Source: Dipteris shenzhenensis (taxonomy: Eukaryota; Polypodiophyta; Polypodiopsida; Gleicheniales). From it: 64,000 bases of DNA. The translations under genes were made by a program, and so were the position numbers. Positions 35,399 to 47,576 of this stretch are shown here, piece after piece. Below the pieces are notes generated by a model that saw nothing but the letters and a program-made list of their open reading frames with translations, was not told the origin of the DNA and searched no databases. The stretch's first letter is position 1; the number at the start of each line of letters is the position of its first letter. The DNA is taken from the NCBI GenBank assembly GCA_047967505.1, contig CM106541.1. One strand, 5' to 3'.

Positions 35399-36445
35399 CA
35401 TAATGCCATATTTTCCCATGTGGTAGAGTTGGCCTGCGATTAGTTGGTATGGTTCTGCATCTTTAATGAGTTTTTGGGCCCTATCCTTCTTTAGGAATTT
35501 AACGATAGGTATCCCGTTCACCAAGGAATGGCCTATTTTAGCCATCCATTCCGGCATTATGTCAATGAGAATAAGGGGGCATCTGGGAGGTCATCCTTAA
35601 GTCACATTGGAGGTTCTCCATTGGGGATCCTCGAGAGGTGTTCGGCTAGGACATGGGTCTTTCCCTTACGCACCGCAACTGGGAGTCAAACTCCAGGAGG
35701 ATTAGCATCCACCTGGTTATGCGTCTCGTCATGCAAGCTTTACTAACCAGGTTTCCTAATGATCAACAAAGAGACGCAATGCAAGCTTTACTAACCAGGT
35801 TTCCTAATGATCAACAAAAAGACAAACTTGTTGGGGCTAACAAGTAATGCCTAAACTTCTTAATTGCATAAACCATGGCTAGACCTTCCCTCTCTGTTGT
35901 GGTGTAATTAACCTCGGCGTCGTTTAATTGTCGGCTAGCAAAGTACACAGGGTTGTCCAAGTTGTACTCCCCTGGCTGAGCTAACATGCATCCTATGGCA
36001 AAGTTTAAGGCATCTATGTGGACATGGAATACTAGATTCCAGTCCAGAGCCTGTAATACCGATGTGTCTAGAGCTAGCTTGAGGGTGTCAAAGGATTTTT
36101 GACACTCCTTGGTCCACTCAAAGACTATCAGTAGCTTGTACAATGGCCGGGCTATGACCGCATAGAACACGATAAATCTTTGATAGTAGCCTATATGGCC
36201 TATAAACCACTGCACCCCTTTGGCGTTCGTGGGTGGGGGAACTCTAGGATGAGCTTGATCTTATTGTAATCTATGGAGATCCCATTCTTTGACACTATTT
36301 GACCAAGAACCACTCTGTGTTTGACCAAAATTGACACTTGAGAGGATTTAAGGATATCCTATACAATCTACACCTCTCAAAGATTAACTTTAGGTACTGA
36401 AGATGATCATTCCATTTGGAATTTATGCACAAGTTGTCTAAGCAA
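35399..36445 (-). pseudogene. Gypsy element D: RT C-terminus, RNase H, pre-integrase
   Basis: Minus strand: LDNLCINSKWNDHLQYLKLI (after the catalytic FLDD, here CLDN), a gap, FIGHIGYYQRFI...ARPLYKLL...FEWTKECQKSFDTLK, then RNase H VHIDALNFAIGCMLAQPGEY, YFASRQLNDAEVNYTTTERE and FRHYLLA. The pre-integrase part is PYQLIAGQLYHMGKYGIM. A direct duplication of about 48 bp (35,728-35,820, word AAGCTTTACTAACCAGG) interrupts RNase H. It starts abruptly at the right next to the element B 3' LTR-like block. Confidence 0.85.
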
Positions 36446-37060
36446 GGAACCTTGACCACTCTCTTCAGGACGGGGCTGGCCATGGGTCTATTCTACCAAC
36501 TCTTGTTGGGTTATGTGATCGAGAAGGGAAAGACAAAGAGGGAAATTGATGGATGGAGTAGAAAGGGGAGCAAATGGTTAAGCTATAGTGGTGGATGGGG
36601 TAGTGGATGGGCTAGAGAAGCTAGCAGTGGAGACGTGGGTTTGGATGGAATCCATGGGGCCAAAGTGGTAGATGGTGAAAAGATTGCTCAAAGAGTCATC
36701 AAAACTCTCGGAGCATGAATTCATGTAGACGAGGAAATTGGGGTGTAGGAAAGAAAGCAGGATGGCTATGGAGGGAGGGTTGTTAGCTTCTAGAAAAAAA
36801 ATTGCAACAGTTTGGCTACAACTGTTAACACACGGATTTTGCCCCAAGGTGTCGCTTTTATAGTTTTCTATCCCAACGCATGCTGCGATGGCAACCCAGT
36901 GGATGCTACGATAGCAACTTAGCGGATGTGGAGATAATAACTTGGTGGTCATGGAGATAATAACTTGACGGTCATGGAGATAATAACCCAGCGATTGTGG
37001 AGATAATAACCCACTTGTCGTGGAGAGGGGAGTCATTCTGGGGTGCCATTTGAGTGTATT
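36446..37060 (-). repeat. LTR-like block at the 3' end of gypsy element B
   Basis: Contains the conserved TATA promoter (36,850-36,880) and, upstream of it on the minus strand, a tandem repeat around GTTATTATCTCCATGAC (four units, 36,925-37,015). Similar repeats around GTTATTATCTC occur in the presumed 5' LTR of B at 47.8-48.0 kb. From an ATG at 36,724 the minus strand reads MNSCSESFDDSLSNL, similar to the ORF starting at 28,173. Outer ends are not resolved. Confidence 0.45.
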
Positions 37061-37850
37061 TTTCTGACTTTGACATTTCTTGACATTTTTCAGTATGCCC
37101 CACCCTTCCCTTTTTTAGCAACAGGTTCTTGTGTACCTATTGCGGTTGCTCGTATAGTTGATTCTTGTAGTAGGATCATGTGAAGAGGCAAGGGGGTTTC
37201 CTGTGGTCGTACCTTGGCTATATCTTTCCTTGAAGTTCCAATAGTGGGTTCTTGTGGCGCTATCTCATTTTAAGAGGCAGGATCTTGTGGTGCCATTGTT
37301 TCCTTGCCGTTGGGTGGCCTTGTGAGTGGAGTCCTAATGGGTACCCCAATGGTGGACGAGGAGTGGTTGGGAGCCCTAGGCACCTAGATACACCTATTAC
37401 CCTCATAGTAACCTTAGGCTTAAAGCAGCCATTTGGAGATCCATTGGGGTTGATTTTTTTGTTTCTTGCCCATTGACATGCGTCGTGCTATCCGAGATGT
37501 CCTTGGTCTTGCAGATGGCAGGAGAGGCGGGGTGGAAAGTAAGGGGGGAAGCAAAGATGCACTTAGGGAGTGATTTACTGTGGGGTAATGAGTGTTGAGA
37601 CAAGAAGGGCTTCACTTTGTATACAATGAGCTTTTACTTCTTCGGTCGAAAAATGGGAGGAAGGGCAACCGATGTAGAAGTTATGATTGAGAGTATGGTA
37701 CTTGCATTGGAAGACACAGATTTGGACTTGATAGACACAAAAGTGGATGAGGAAGCCTTGGTTGTATACAAGGAGGTGGCTGCCTTGCTGGCCAGAGCTA
37801 GAATGCGGATGTAATTGCCAGTTGCCACTGGAGATCCAAAGTCAATCAAG
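37061..37850 (-). pseudogene. QEP-rich linker downstream of B protease-like domain
   Basis: Coding-like but degenerate low-complexity peptide with QEP/QET words (37,100-37,300), and Ser/Thr-rich stretches (37,617-37,800). Equivalent in position to 29.3-30.1 kb in element D. Confidence 0.4.
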
Positions 37851-38215
37851 ATAACCGATGTGTGACCCTCATTGGTTAGTGTTGTTGTGCATTCGTGCCA
37901 AAAATCAATATGGCAATTAACCACCCAGTCCCAAGTTCTACTAAGAATGACCTATTTGTCCATGGCACCTGCAGGCATAACATAACATTTACTCGCCATG
38001 GCATGGTTATTTCTTGAGATGGGTAATTCTACACAACCTATTGTGGGCGAGATCTTTCCATTCACGAGGCATACCATGACAGGCATGGGCTCCATGGTTA
38101 CCTCAAACTTCACGAGTTGATTGCACATTTCGTAAGATATAAGGTTGTGTCTTGTCCTAGGGTTGATGAAGGCCTCTGTTGAATAAATTCCCTTCTTGTA
38201 CAACTAAAATATCCA
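37851..38215 (-). pseudogene. Retropepsin-like domain downstream of integrase (element B)
   Basis: Reads TEAFINPRTRHNLISYEMCN, VMVCLVNGKISPTIGCVELP, NHAMASKCYVMPAGAMDK, then VILSRTWDW and VNCHIDFWHE. The order matches a complete retropepsin fold (active-site loop, flap region, VILG.W). The DSG/DTG loop reads NPR. It is homologous to the D copy at 30.1-30.4 kb (DPR..HN.IS; AMDK / ASDK). Element B also has a conventional protease upstream of RT, so it would encode two. Confidence 0.6.
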
Positions 38216-38305
38216 CTTGTACCCGACAGGGGCAATGGTGAGATCCAAGGGGTTTAACCGTTCTATAGTCGCTTCATACGAGCAGCTTCCTTCTTAAGCT
38301 CCTTT

Positions 38306-39170
38306 TCACAATGGATGGCCTGCAATGCCTGACACTTGTGGTGTTATTTCCACGACCCGATAAGGACCCATTCCTCGATATTTCAATTTGCACTTCATGT
38401 CTCTCACATTGTATAGTAGCACGAGATTACCCTCCTTTAAATCCTTGTTTTGTAGATTGCGATCAAACCACCTTTTGTCGTGTAATTTCTCAACTTTTAT
38501 GCCATAGGACGCTCTTGACCTGGTTTCATCCAGCTTTTCTAGCTCAATCAGCCTTTCGGGAATCGCCTCCTTGAATAATTGATCTCTAGCTACAACTCTG
38601 AGGCTTGGAACAATAAATTCCATTGGCATGACCGCCTCCACCCCAAACATTAGGCTGAAGGGCATGCAGTTAGTGGTGACATTATAGCCATCTGATAAGT
38701 CCATAGTGCTGCGGTAAGCTTATGTTCCCAGTCATTATGACTAGCCGCCGTGCATCATCGTGCGGCTCAAGAGTTTTTTTTAGCTCTCAACTTGGCCATT
38801 TGCTTTGGAGTAATAAGGAGTGGATTTCCTATGAACGATGAGGAATTCGCTCATTAAAATGCAGAGTGTATCATTGATAAAATGTGTTCCTTGATCGCTT
38901 ACTATTTCCAGTGGAAGGCTAAAGCATGATATCATGTGCTCATACATGTGCTCATACAGGAACTTGGCAGTATTCCGTGCATCTACATTCCTGGTGGCCT
39001 TGGACTCTACCTTGGACTCTACCGACTTGGTGAAGTAGTCTGTGGCCACAATTATGTATTGGACACCTTTATCTGCTAGACTGATTCATCCCATGAAATC
39101 AATGCCCCACTTTTCAAAGGGTTGATCTGTAAGGACTCATGTTAAAGGCATATAGTCTTGATTGTGGAAA
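38306..39170 (-). pseudogene. Gypsy integrase (element B)
   Basis: Minus strand: KWGIDFMG (first Asp), IIVATDYFTKSVE, FSLPLEIVSDQGTHFINDTL (second Asp), YYSKANGQVES (Glu), HNDWEHKLTAALWTYQ, then the C-terminal FDRNLQNKDLKEGNLVLLYN and GMGPYRVVEITPQ. The DDE set is present but stops and frameshifts occur. Two micro-duplications give VESKVESK and YEHMYEHM. Confidence 0.9.
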
Positions 39171-40990
39171 ATGGAGGCCCGCTAGTAGGGGTCACAGCAT
39201 TTGACAAACTCGGTCACATCGGCAAAGAGGGTTGGCCATCATAATCCTACTTGTAGCACCTTATGAGCTGTAAGTTCCCCGAAGAAGTGACCACCTCCAA
39301 TGCCCAATGAGGCTTTCTCCAATACCTTTACAAATTCATCCTCTCAGATGCAACAGTGCATTATGCCATCCTTGCCCATGCGATAGAGTTGGCCGACTAC
39401 TAGTTGATAAGGAGCTGCATCCTTGATGAGTTTCTTGGCCTGATCCTTATTGAGGGTTTTATCTTGAGGAAATCCATTGGCTAGGAAGTGTCCAATCTCC
39501 TGTGCCCATTCCAATACTAGATCAATAAGGAATAGCGGGGCATCTAGAAGATCATCATCCACTCACGTGGTTGGATCTCCATTAGGGATACGAGACATGT
39601 GGTTTGCCATAAAGTGTGTGCATATCTTCCTCACAACAACGGTGAAATCAAACTCTAAAAGGACAAGCATCCACCACATGATGCACCCGGTCATGCATGG
39701 TTTATTAACCAAGTAAAGGAGTGCATGGTGATCTACAAAGAAGAAAAACTTATTTGCCAACAAGTAATGTCTTAGCTTTTTACCCGCATAACCATGGCTA
39801 TCCTTCTTGCTCCATTGTGGTATAATTCATTTGGGCCTCATTTAGTTGGCGACTTGCAAAATATATCGAGGGTAATGCAAGTTATACTCACCTAGTTGCA
39901 CCAACATGCGCACCCTATTGCAAATTTCAAAGCATCGATGCAGACATGAAAGACCAGGTTCCAATTGTACTTGCAAGATTGGGGCTAAGGCTAGGACAAC
40001 AAGCCTGAGGGTTTTGTAGAGGATTGGCACTCTTTCGTTCAGCAGAAGATGACCATCAGTTTGTACAATGGGTGGGCAATCTCGGCATAATCGTATATGA
40101 ATCTATGATAATAGCCCGTGTGCCCATTAAACCTTTATACACCCTTTGCATTGGTGGGTGGGGGTAACTCCAAGATAAGTTTAATTTTATTATAATCTTT
40201 GGAGATCCTATTCTTGGACAGTAGATGTCCTAATATGACCCATGTTAAATGCAAAACTGGCACTCCAAGGGATTGAGGGAAATTCAGTAGAGGTGGCATC
40301 TTTCGAACACCAATCTCTCAGGTACTTGAGATGGTCATCCCATTTGGAATGGATGCACAAGTCATCTAGGAAAACCTCTAGGAAGTTCCTTAGGTATTCC
40401 TTGAATGCCATAATCATAAACCTTTGGAATGTAGCGGGGCATTAATGATCCCAAAAAGAATCACCTTTGAAGCATAAACCCCCACTCTGTGCCAAAAGCA
40501 GTTTGTGTTGGTCCTATGGTGCATTGGACACTTGGTTATATCCTGAGAACTCATCTAGGAAGCTATAAGCTTCCTTGTCACGGCGACCCTCTCCAAGACA
40601 TGCTCTATAAGTAGTGGTCCTAGTGAGTCACAACGTTCACTTTTTTGAGATCCATGCATACTGTAATTTTACCATTCTTTTTTAGCACTATAACTATTGG
40701 GGACACCCATGCATACTCTAATTTTACCATTCTTTTTTAGTACTATAACTATTGGGGACACCCATTCCATATGCTCAATATCATGCATGAATCATGCGTC
40801 GATCAACTTTTGTATTTCTTTGCAAACAATCATTGCATACTTTGGATTCATAGGGTAGGGTCTCTGCCGCACCGGCCTTACGTCCTCCATCATGGGATGG
40901 TGTGTTGTATGACTTCGAGAAGCACACCCTTCATGTTGGTATATTTCTAGATGAAGCAATCCTAGAACTCCTATAAGAGGGTAACCAGAG
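39171..40990 (-). pseudogene. Gypsy RT, RNase H and pre-integrase (element B)
   Basis: RT C-terminal motif FKEYLRNFLEVFLDDLCIHS with intact catalytic LDD near 40,350-40,400. The connection and RNase H pieces are degenerate (LLFFVDHHALLYLVNKPCMT type, 39,563-39,763). The pre-integrase AAPYQLVVGQLYRMGKDGIM is at 39,344-39,460. A 60-bp direct duplication (ACTATAACTATTGGGGACAC at about 40,690 and 40,742) lies in the RT fingers. Confidence 0.85.
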
Positions 40991-42130
40991 CTTCCTCTTA
41001 CTTAGGGGAGAGGTCATTAGCTATATAGATTGGCTTAGGTTCCCCACTGCCTGATGCAAGGTCCACTTCCTTGATCTTAGCTGGACCATCATACCCTTGA
41101 TGCTTTCCTTCTTGAGCAGTACACTTGGCCGGCTCAAGGAGTATCTTGTGGTCTTGGATTGCATATGCCTTGAAGTGATTGGGGACTTGACATAGATCAG
41201 CCTCCTCATCTTCCAAGACCCTTGGTGAGGGTTACTTCTCCATTAAGGATTCTTGGGGGTTTTGGCCTTTGGAGACTTATCCTTCCATGGTGGACCAACT
41301 TCCAGTGGGGGCTACACTATATGTAGAGGCATTTCCTCTACTTTTAAGGATCCTAAGGGAGCCTTGACTCTATCTAGCCTAGCTTCCCAATTAGTCGAGA
41401 ACTCGTGGTGTGTGGTGACATCACCCACATACCTCAACCAATGGAGGTTCATCTTCACTTTCTGCACCCCTTGGACCTCTTTTGGTGCCCTGAGGAGGTT
41501 AATAGTAGTTAGGGGGACTATTTTCCTAGACACTTGGGTATTGCAGGCCACCATTTTTGTCTCTGTCCTCTCAATTGCATCTATTGTAGCAAGGACATGC
41601 ATCCTTTTTTGTGAGAACTCGGGCTCAGGAAACAGAGCATACCAGTGCTCATCTCGGTCCGGTCCTTCTTGTTACATGCTTGGAATACATTCAGGGAGGT
41701 AGTTCTTTGTGTAATATCCGACTCAACAGCACATAAGTTGCCGGTGGGCCTTCCATGTGTGGAGATTGATCTAGACAATTTGATCATCCTTATGCACATA
41801 CATCCTATTTGAGGACGAGTCATGGACTAGTCCTACCATGTGCATGAAGGGTCTTCCCAAAATAACTTCATAACCATCAGTCTATCCATGGAAATCTATT
41901 ACCACAAACCAGACACAATAGCTAAGGCCAAAGGTTTTAATCTTAATGTCCCTCAACACCCCTACCAGTTGGGCGGTTGCTCTATCAAGCTAATTTGACA
42001 ACCAGGTTGGTGTTTTCGAGGTCAGGCCTTTCCCATTTAGCCCAGCATTATTTAGTAATGATGCTGACACCAGCTCCTTTGTCCAAGATTGTTGTGGCAT
42101 TCCTGCTTTGGTAGGTAATTGGGAGCACGG
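40991..42130 (-). pseudogene. Gypsy protease and PR-RT linker (element B)
   Basis: The conventional protease reads NATTILDKGAGVSIITK (active-site loop DKG instead of DSG/DGG) and ends EVILGRPFMHMVGLVHDSSS. A linker with PNHFKAYAIQDHKI precedes RT. Frames change at least twice. Confidence 0.75.
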
Positions 42131-43150
42131 AATCGGTGTTGTTGCTCTCAAAGTATTGGCCTAGCTTATCAACCGAAATCTTTAGCAATCATGCTTCCTC
42201 TGTTGGGGCTTACTTCCACTACCTTGGTGGCCACCTCTTGGGGTGTCCATTCATCTAGTCAAATAGGTCTCTCTAGAGGACAAGATTCCCCCTCAATAGA
42301 GCTACTTACATGCATTTTAACGTCTATGGACAAGAAGGCGGTGAGCCATGCTACATCTCGAGGTTGGGTGATGGGTTCTCAACCTTTCAATTATGGTTTC
42401 TTAAAGCCATAAAAGGACGTAGGATCCTCTTTCACAGCTTAGTGCCACCTAGTGTCCTCCTCAAACATCTTATGCCTTAAGAGGGACTTCTTGCCGAGGT
42501 GCCCTCCGAGCCCTACTCCTCTACCTTCTCTAGTGTAGGGGTGGCCTTTGGGGCCCTACTTTGGGTTTGGTGGCTTGGGTGTATGGTATCCCTACCCTTA
42601 CTGGTCCTAAGCCTTTCCTCAAATCTTTCCTGGCTTCATGGGCTAGTTGTTGTGCCTCTTCAAGCCATTGCTTCTCAATTGTGTGGTCGGGGTATTCATT
42701 GTGCACCGTTGAGCCTAAGCCCGTGACTCTCTTGGTGGCCATCTGCCTATTACATTTGTTCTCATTCTCGGGCGAAGGGTCAGCTCTACCTAGCATCGAC
42801 TGGATACCTATAGACAAGGTGGAAGTGGATACGAAGGAGATGTCCTCATCTGACCTGTTCTAGATATAACCTTATCTGATCCCTTTCTAATCTTGATGCT
42901 CCTGAACAGCTTTTCTCTTCGTTTGGGTTGAAGCTACCTTATTGCATGTGCCCTAGTGATCACATTCAAGGGCACTAACGAAACTTGACCCCTTTCAATT
43001 CTCAACAGATTAATATTGGTCTTAGGGTCTGGGGTCGCCTCATAGGACAATCCTTAAAGAGGTGATCCACCCCACAGCCTATGCATAATGGCATACTTAT
43101 GCCAAACATGGCTTCTAGAGGTAAGAGTTGATCATCTTTATAAGGGTAGT
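42131..43150 (-). pseudogene. Gypsy gag C-terminus with zinc knuckle (element B)
   Basis: Near 43,090 the minus strand reads CIGCGVDHLFKDC, a CCHC knuckle with the short C-X2-C-X3-H-X4-C spacing seen also in element A. Further on is Gag-linker sequence rich in Glu and Lys (EKQWLEEAQQLAHEARKDLR). The N-terminal gag half is at 46.1-47.5 kb, separated by a 2.9 kb insertion. Confidence 0.7.
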
Positions 43151-43157
43151 CTCTGAG

Positions 43158-43345
43158 TGATAGCAGAAGTGAGAGAGGGAGAGAGAGAGAGAGGAGTGCA
43201 CACGATATAGCTACCTATACACTAAGTATATCGACAATGAACATGAAGATATACATGTGAACCCCTTAGGGTTAGGGTTAGGGTTTGCCCCTATGCCCTA
43301 TGTGGATAGTGCAATTTACACTCTTTAACACCCCCCCTTAAATTG
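43158..43345 (-). repeat. Short copia-type 3' LTR (173 bp) and polypurine tract
   Basis: On the minus strand the polypurine tract AATTTAAGGGGGGG is followed by TGTTAAAGAG...CTATCA (43,330 to 43,158). The LTR includes (GA)n and three CCCTAA units. It lies inside gag of gypsy B, so it marks an insertion in which internal sequence extends to the right. Confidence 0.7.
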
Positions 43346-46075
43346 CACTAGGTAAGTAGAGGGTGCATGTACAAGACTTGTTTGTGGATTTTTTTTGGTG
43401 CATATGATAGCATCCAAAACTGAAAAGAAATCAGAGTAGTATGTGCATATATGAGCACAATGACTATGTAACGGAAGCATGTACAATGAGTACAACTTAT
43501 GTGGTCCTGTACAAGATGTGGATTTCCCCCTCTTAAGTTGTGGGTCATCCTTTGCCTTTGGGAATGAAACCCAAAAATAGGCCGAAGGGAAGAGGAAGGA
43601 AATATGAAGAAAGTAAAGTCCACCTAGATTAAAGACTGGTCGATCGAAAGATGACTACGTGGAGAACTGTGTACGGCTACATGCTAAGCATGTCAAAGCT
43701 AAACATGTCATAAGTCACCGTGGACTATGCAGCTGCTCTGTGGAAGAGGCATCCAGATGTGAGGCTAGTCGATGATGTGATCTGGTAGGTTGTGACATAC
43801 AAGGGTGTCACCAACACAAAAGATCTGACAGCAATGTGCGAGGTATGCTGCAGTAATGTAATCTCTATCGAATGATGCAAGGTCAAAGAAGACCGCATAG
43901 TTGGAGTGGACAAAGTGATCCAGGGGTTGAAAATCTGGGGGCAAAGGTGCATGTATGATACGCTACTCTACTGATGAAGAGACCCGTAAAACTGACAAGG
44001 TATAGGAACCTGTCCAACCTGTATGCTCAATTGTCATGAGCTGAAGGTCATCTGATGTCTGCATGGCTAAACACCCATCGACATAGGATGTAGCAGCTGT
44101 TGTAGGCTCATCAAGAAGGAGCTGACAATATAAAGGCCTAGAAGCTTAAACTACAACTGAGCCCATGGTATGCTCTATGTTAAAGGTGAAAGCATTAGTG
44201 ATGGATGCTGGAATGGAATCACCTGAAGAGCTAGATGTGCTGGGGGATATATCTCTACATGCAGCAGAAGATGTGAGTGCCTCGTATTGAGGACTTACCT
44301 ATTGAATAACTACATGATCACTGGTGATCTCCTACTGAGTATCTACATATGATGTGACAGTAGATGGAGTTGGATCCATGCATGAATGTGATGGCTATAC
44401 ATCACTAGAATCAGGCTGAGCTGATGTAAATGGGAATGCCTTGTACTAAGGACTTACCATCAAATATGCCTCATGCTAAGGGCTTACTACTGAATGTGTC
44501 TCATGCTGAGGGCTTACCAAGAAGTGTGCCTCATGCTGAGGGCTTACCGAGGAATGTGCATGATCAAAAATTGCCAGTTGATCCATGCTAACATCTGAAG
44601 CATCTACATCTGCTCTATCAAGGCCAATGAGGCTCGAGTCGGCATCATACACTGGAATATATCCTGTGGCAATAAATGGTCGAAGAAGGTTCTCTTTCCA
44701 CTCACAGATCTCGGAGTCATGACTGGTGTATCAACAACTGTGTGATGTGGATAACTCCATGCTAGAGGCGGTCTGGTGCTCTGTGCAAGAGGCTTACCCG
44801 TGTACCGACCCATGTACCAGCAAGAGTGTCTACCCATGAAAACACTGTATGAGAGCTACCACTAGGGGCTTACGCTAAACTGTTAGAACCAAGTCATGTG
44901 AGAATTGCTATGTGCCAAGGATCAAACCTGCAGTAGAATGATGACAATTGCGTGTCATAGCCAAGAGGCTATACAAGGCTGATGTCTATGTGCAGGAACC
45001 AATGCAAAAAATAGTCAACAAATGTGACTGTACATGGGTGGCATGTGTGTGTGCAAGAAGAATGCAACCATCCTAAATCCAAGAGAAAGAACTTTGCCAA
45101 ATGTCATGCTGGTGTGGTGAACTGTCGAATGCAAAGGGAGTGAGCTGATATCAGTGTGGAATGTGTATACCGATGATAGAACCGCATGGATTGACGCCGG
45201 TTGGAACTAATCGGGTAATGTGGCAATGGCTAACTTGGCTTTATGGAGTTAGATATCCTTTATGGCAGTGCTAGTCTACAGCTAGATTGCACGTCAAAGC
45301 ATCAAATGCAGTAAATGAATTTTATCTTGATTCATTTTAAGTGCTGGGTGCACTGCAAAGGATCAAGAGGTGGTTCTGATGATGAGGAATCAATGATGCT
45401 GACCTGTGGAAATGTTGGATGGTAGATCTGAGGTGCTCAGCGTGTAGAGCGCGATCTAGCAAGAACTTTTGATTTTTGGATCACCTCCAAATTCCCCTTG
45501 GATCAAAAGATATAGCTCCCGTAAGGATGGCCAAATTTTGATTCAAGGAGGGGGTCCAAATTGATGATCTGGCCTATGGTGATGTGGCAGTGCGACATGG
45601 CAATGGTGGTCACATACTGCTTACAAGCTGTGTCTATGAGGCACTATGTGCTGAGGTGGCACTATTGATTGTGCTGCTAATTGGGTACCTAATGATTGTG
45701 CATGATGACATGGCACCTATGGATAAGGTTGCCATGTGGCATAAATTTTACCAACCCTTTTAACACATGGTTAGTTGAACCATTGTTAAATCTGACCACT
45801 GACCATGGTTAAATCTGACAACTAACTAAACCTTGGCTAGCCAAGGTTAGATTAACTTAACCAATACCAAAGTAACTTAATCTGACTAAGCCCCAAGTAA
45901 CTTAACCAACCCTATCTCTTCAAGGTTGGCTAAACTGATGCCACGTGTCATTTTCCTAGAGACCTTGTGTAGGATGGGCTGGCAACAACAATGGCATGGT
46001 GAAATAGGTGAGGATTGCTGGGAGCTTCTCTTACTAATCCTCCCTTAAGTTGTAGGGCCACTCTATTCAAGAGAT
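43346..46075 (-). mobile_element. Interior of the insertion in gypsy B gag, non-coding
   Basis: No retrotransposon protein is recognisable. A 33-bp repeat around CATGCTGAGGGCTTACC occurs four times at 44,440-44,562, and a GGTTA(A/G)-rich repeat cluster lies at 45,760-45,930. No second LTR or primer-binding site was found, so this is a truncated or non-autonomous element, or composite DNA. Confidence 0.45.
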
Positions 46076-47535
46076 CGGTGGCCACCTCATCTACATTTTC
46101 CCCCTTGGGCATAGGGGATGTCTCCTTGGACTCCCCCTATGCTAGTTGCCTTACTAACATGAGACACTTCTGAAGGAGTGACACGAGACTTTACAAGTTG
46201 GTCTTTATCTTTCATATTTTCATCCAAGAGTATAGCAGTCTTGTTGTACAACTCGAATGATGTGGGGTTCAGGGTGAACCGATGATCATGCAATTTTGCA
46301 TCCTTTAAACCTAGAATGAATCGAGGTAGGAGCCGTTCATCACTCATTCTCTCATGAGGCTCATTAGTGGGAATTCATATGTTTAAGCTTGGTGATGTAT
46401 TCCCATAGGGTTTCATGCTCCTTTTGCTTAACCTTGTACAATTAGTTGATTAGACTCCATTTCCGGCAAGTGGGAGCAAATCCCAATATAAAGGTCTTCC
46501 TTAACGTCTCCCAATTTATTCTTTTATCAGCTTCTAAGGCCCTATACCATTGGCCCGCCTTACCGTCACTAACGAAAGTGAATGGTATAGCCCAAATGCA
46601 TTCACTTTGTCCAAGTCACCGGTGTCTCCAAAGGTCTTGCAAACCTGCTCGAACCTTTCCACATGGGAGACTGGATCTCCTTCTCCTAGAAACTTAGTGA
46701 TAATCTTAGAGATGCTAACCAGATGGCTTCATGAAGCGTTAGTGTCTCTCCTCATGACTACTTGTGGTGTGGCCCCTCTTCCTAGTGCTTGCACTAGGAT
46801 CCATATTGCCTCATCGATAATTATTGTCTATGGCACTGGCGGAGGTGCTGGGGGGACTGGCATGGTTCCATAGTTGGGTGGTCCTTGGGGTGGGTTATAG
46901 TAGTTCATCAGCTGAATAAAAACTGTTTAGTCCTGGCCTCATAGGACCTGGAGCCAACATGCATGGTGGGCTCGGTTAATTGGCCTCACTGGTATGGGCC
47001 TCGGCATTGGTATGTTTGTGTTAGGTATCGGCCTATATGCTGTAGCCATGGGGAAGGGAGTACCATCTAGACCCCCTCCCCAAGTCACATTCAAATCAGG
47101 ATGAGGGACTGTTGGATGAGGCAAGGTGCTCTCCCTTAATTTCATTTGATTCATTTGATCCATACCTTGCACCCTGGGACTTGGTGGCTAGAACCTGGGT
47201 ACCCAGGGCTCAAAAGTTCTCATGAAGGAGGGTTCTAACAGCCCTGAAGGCTCTTCAGTTGAGGCTAGCAAGGGACTGCTTTGAACACTGCCTAATGTAG
47301 GCCTTGGTGGAAAGTCTTGCTATTCTTTGATCATCCGCCGAGTTTGCCTCGTGAAGGGATTGACATCAAGGTCAGCCAAGCCAAACCTTCCCATAATATT
47401 GGAGAATGTCTCCCTTAGCCACGTCTCCCTTAGTGGAGGGGGTGGGAGATTGGGGCCTAACCGAGGTGCAGTTGGGAGCTATAGTGGCCCCCATATTTGG
47501 GTTCTCCCCCATTTTGGCATCGAATCTCATTGAGT
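46076..47535 (-). pseudogene. Gypsy gag N-terminal and capsid region (element B)
   Basis: From an ATG near 47,513 (MGENPNMGATIAPNCTSV), through a Pro-rich segment (MPVPPAPPPVP), to a clear Retrotrans_gag capsid region. This reads TKFLGEGDPVSHVERFEQVC, WYRALEADKRINWETLRKTF, LYKVKQKEHETLWEYITKLK and LLPRFILGLKDAKLHDHRF. There are several frame changes and stops. Confidence 0.85.
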
Positions 47536-47576
47536 CTTTTGAACTTAAAGTGTTGCCCTATGGTGGACTGTGCACC

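Noticed and set aside
43275-43295. Telomere-like GGGTTA units (three), possible interstitial telomere
   Set aside because: Only three units, of six bases rather than the plant seven-base TTTAGGG, and they lie within a copia LTR. The similar TTTAGG/CCCTAAA words at 53,530-53,560 are also too few.
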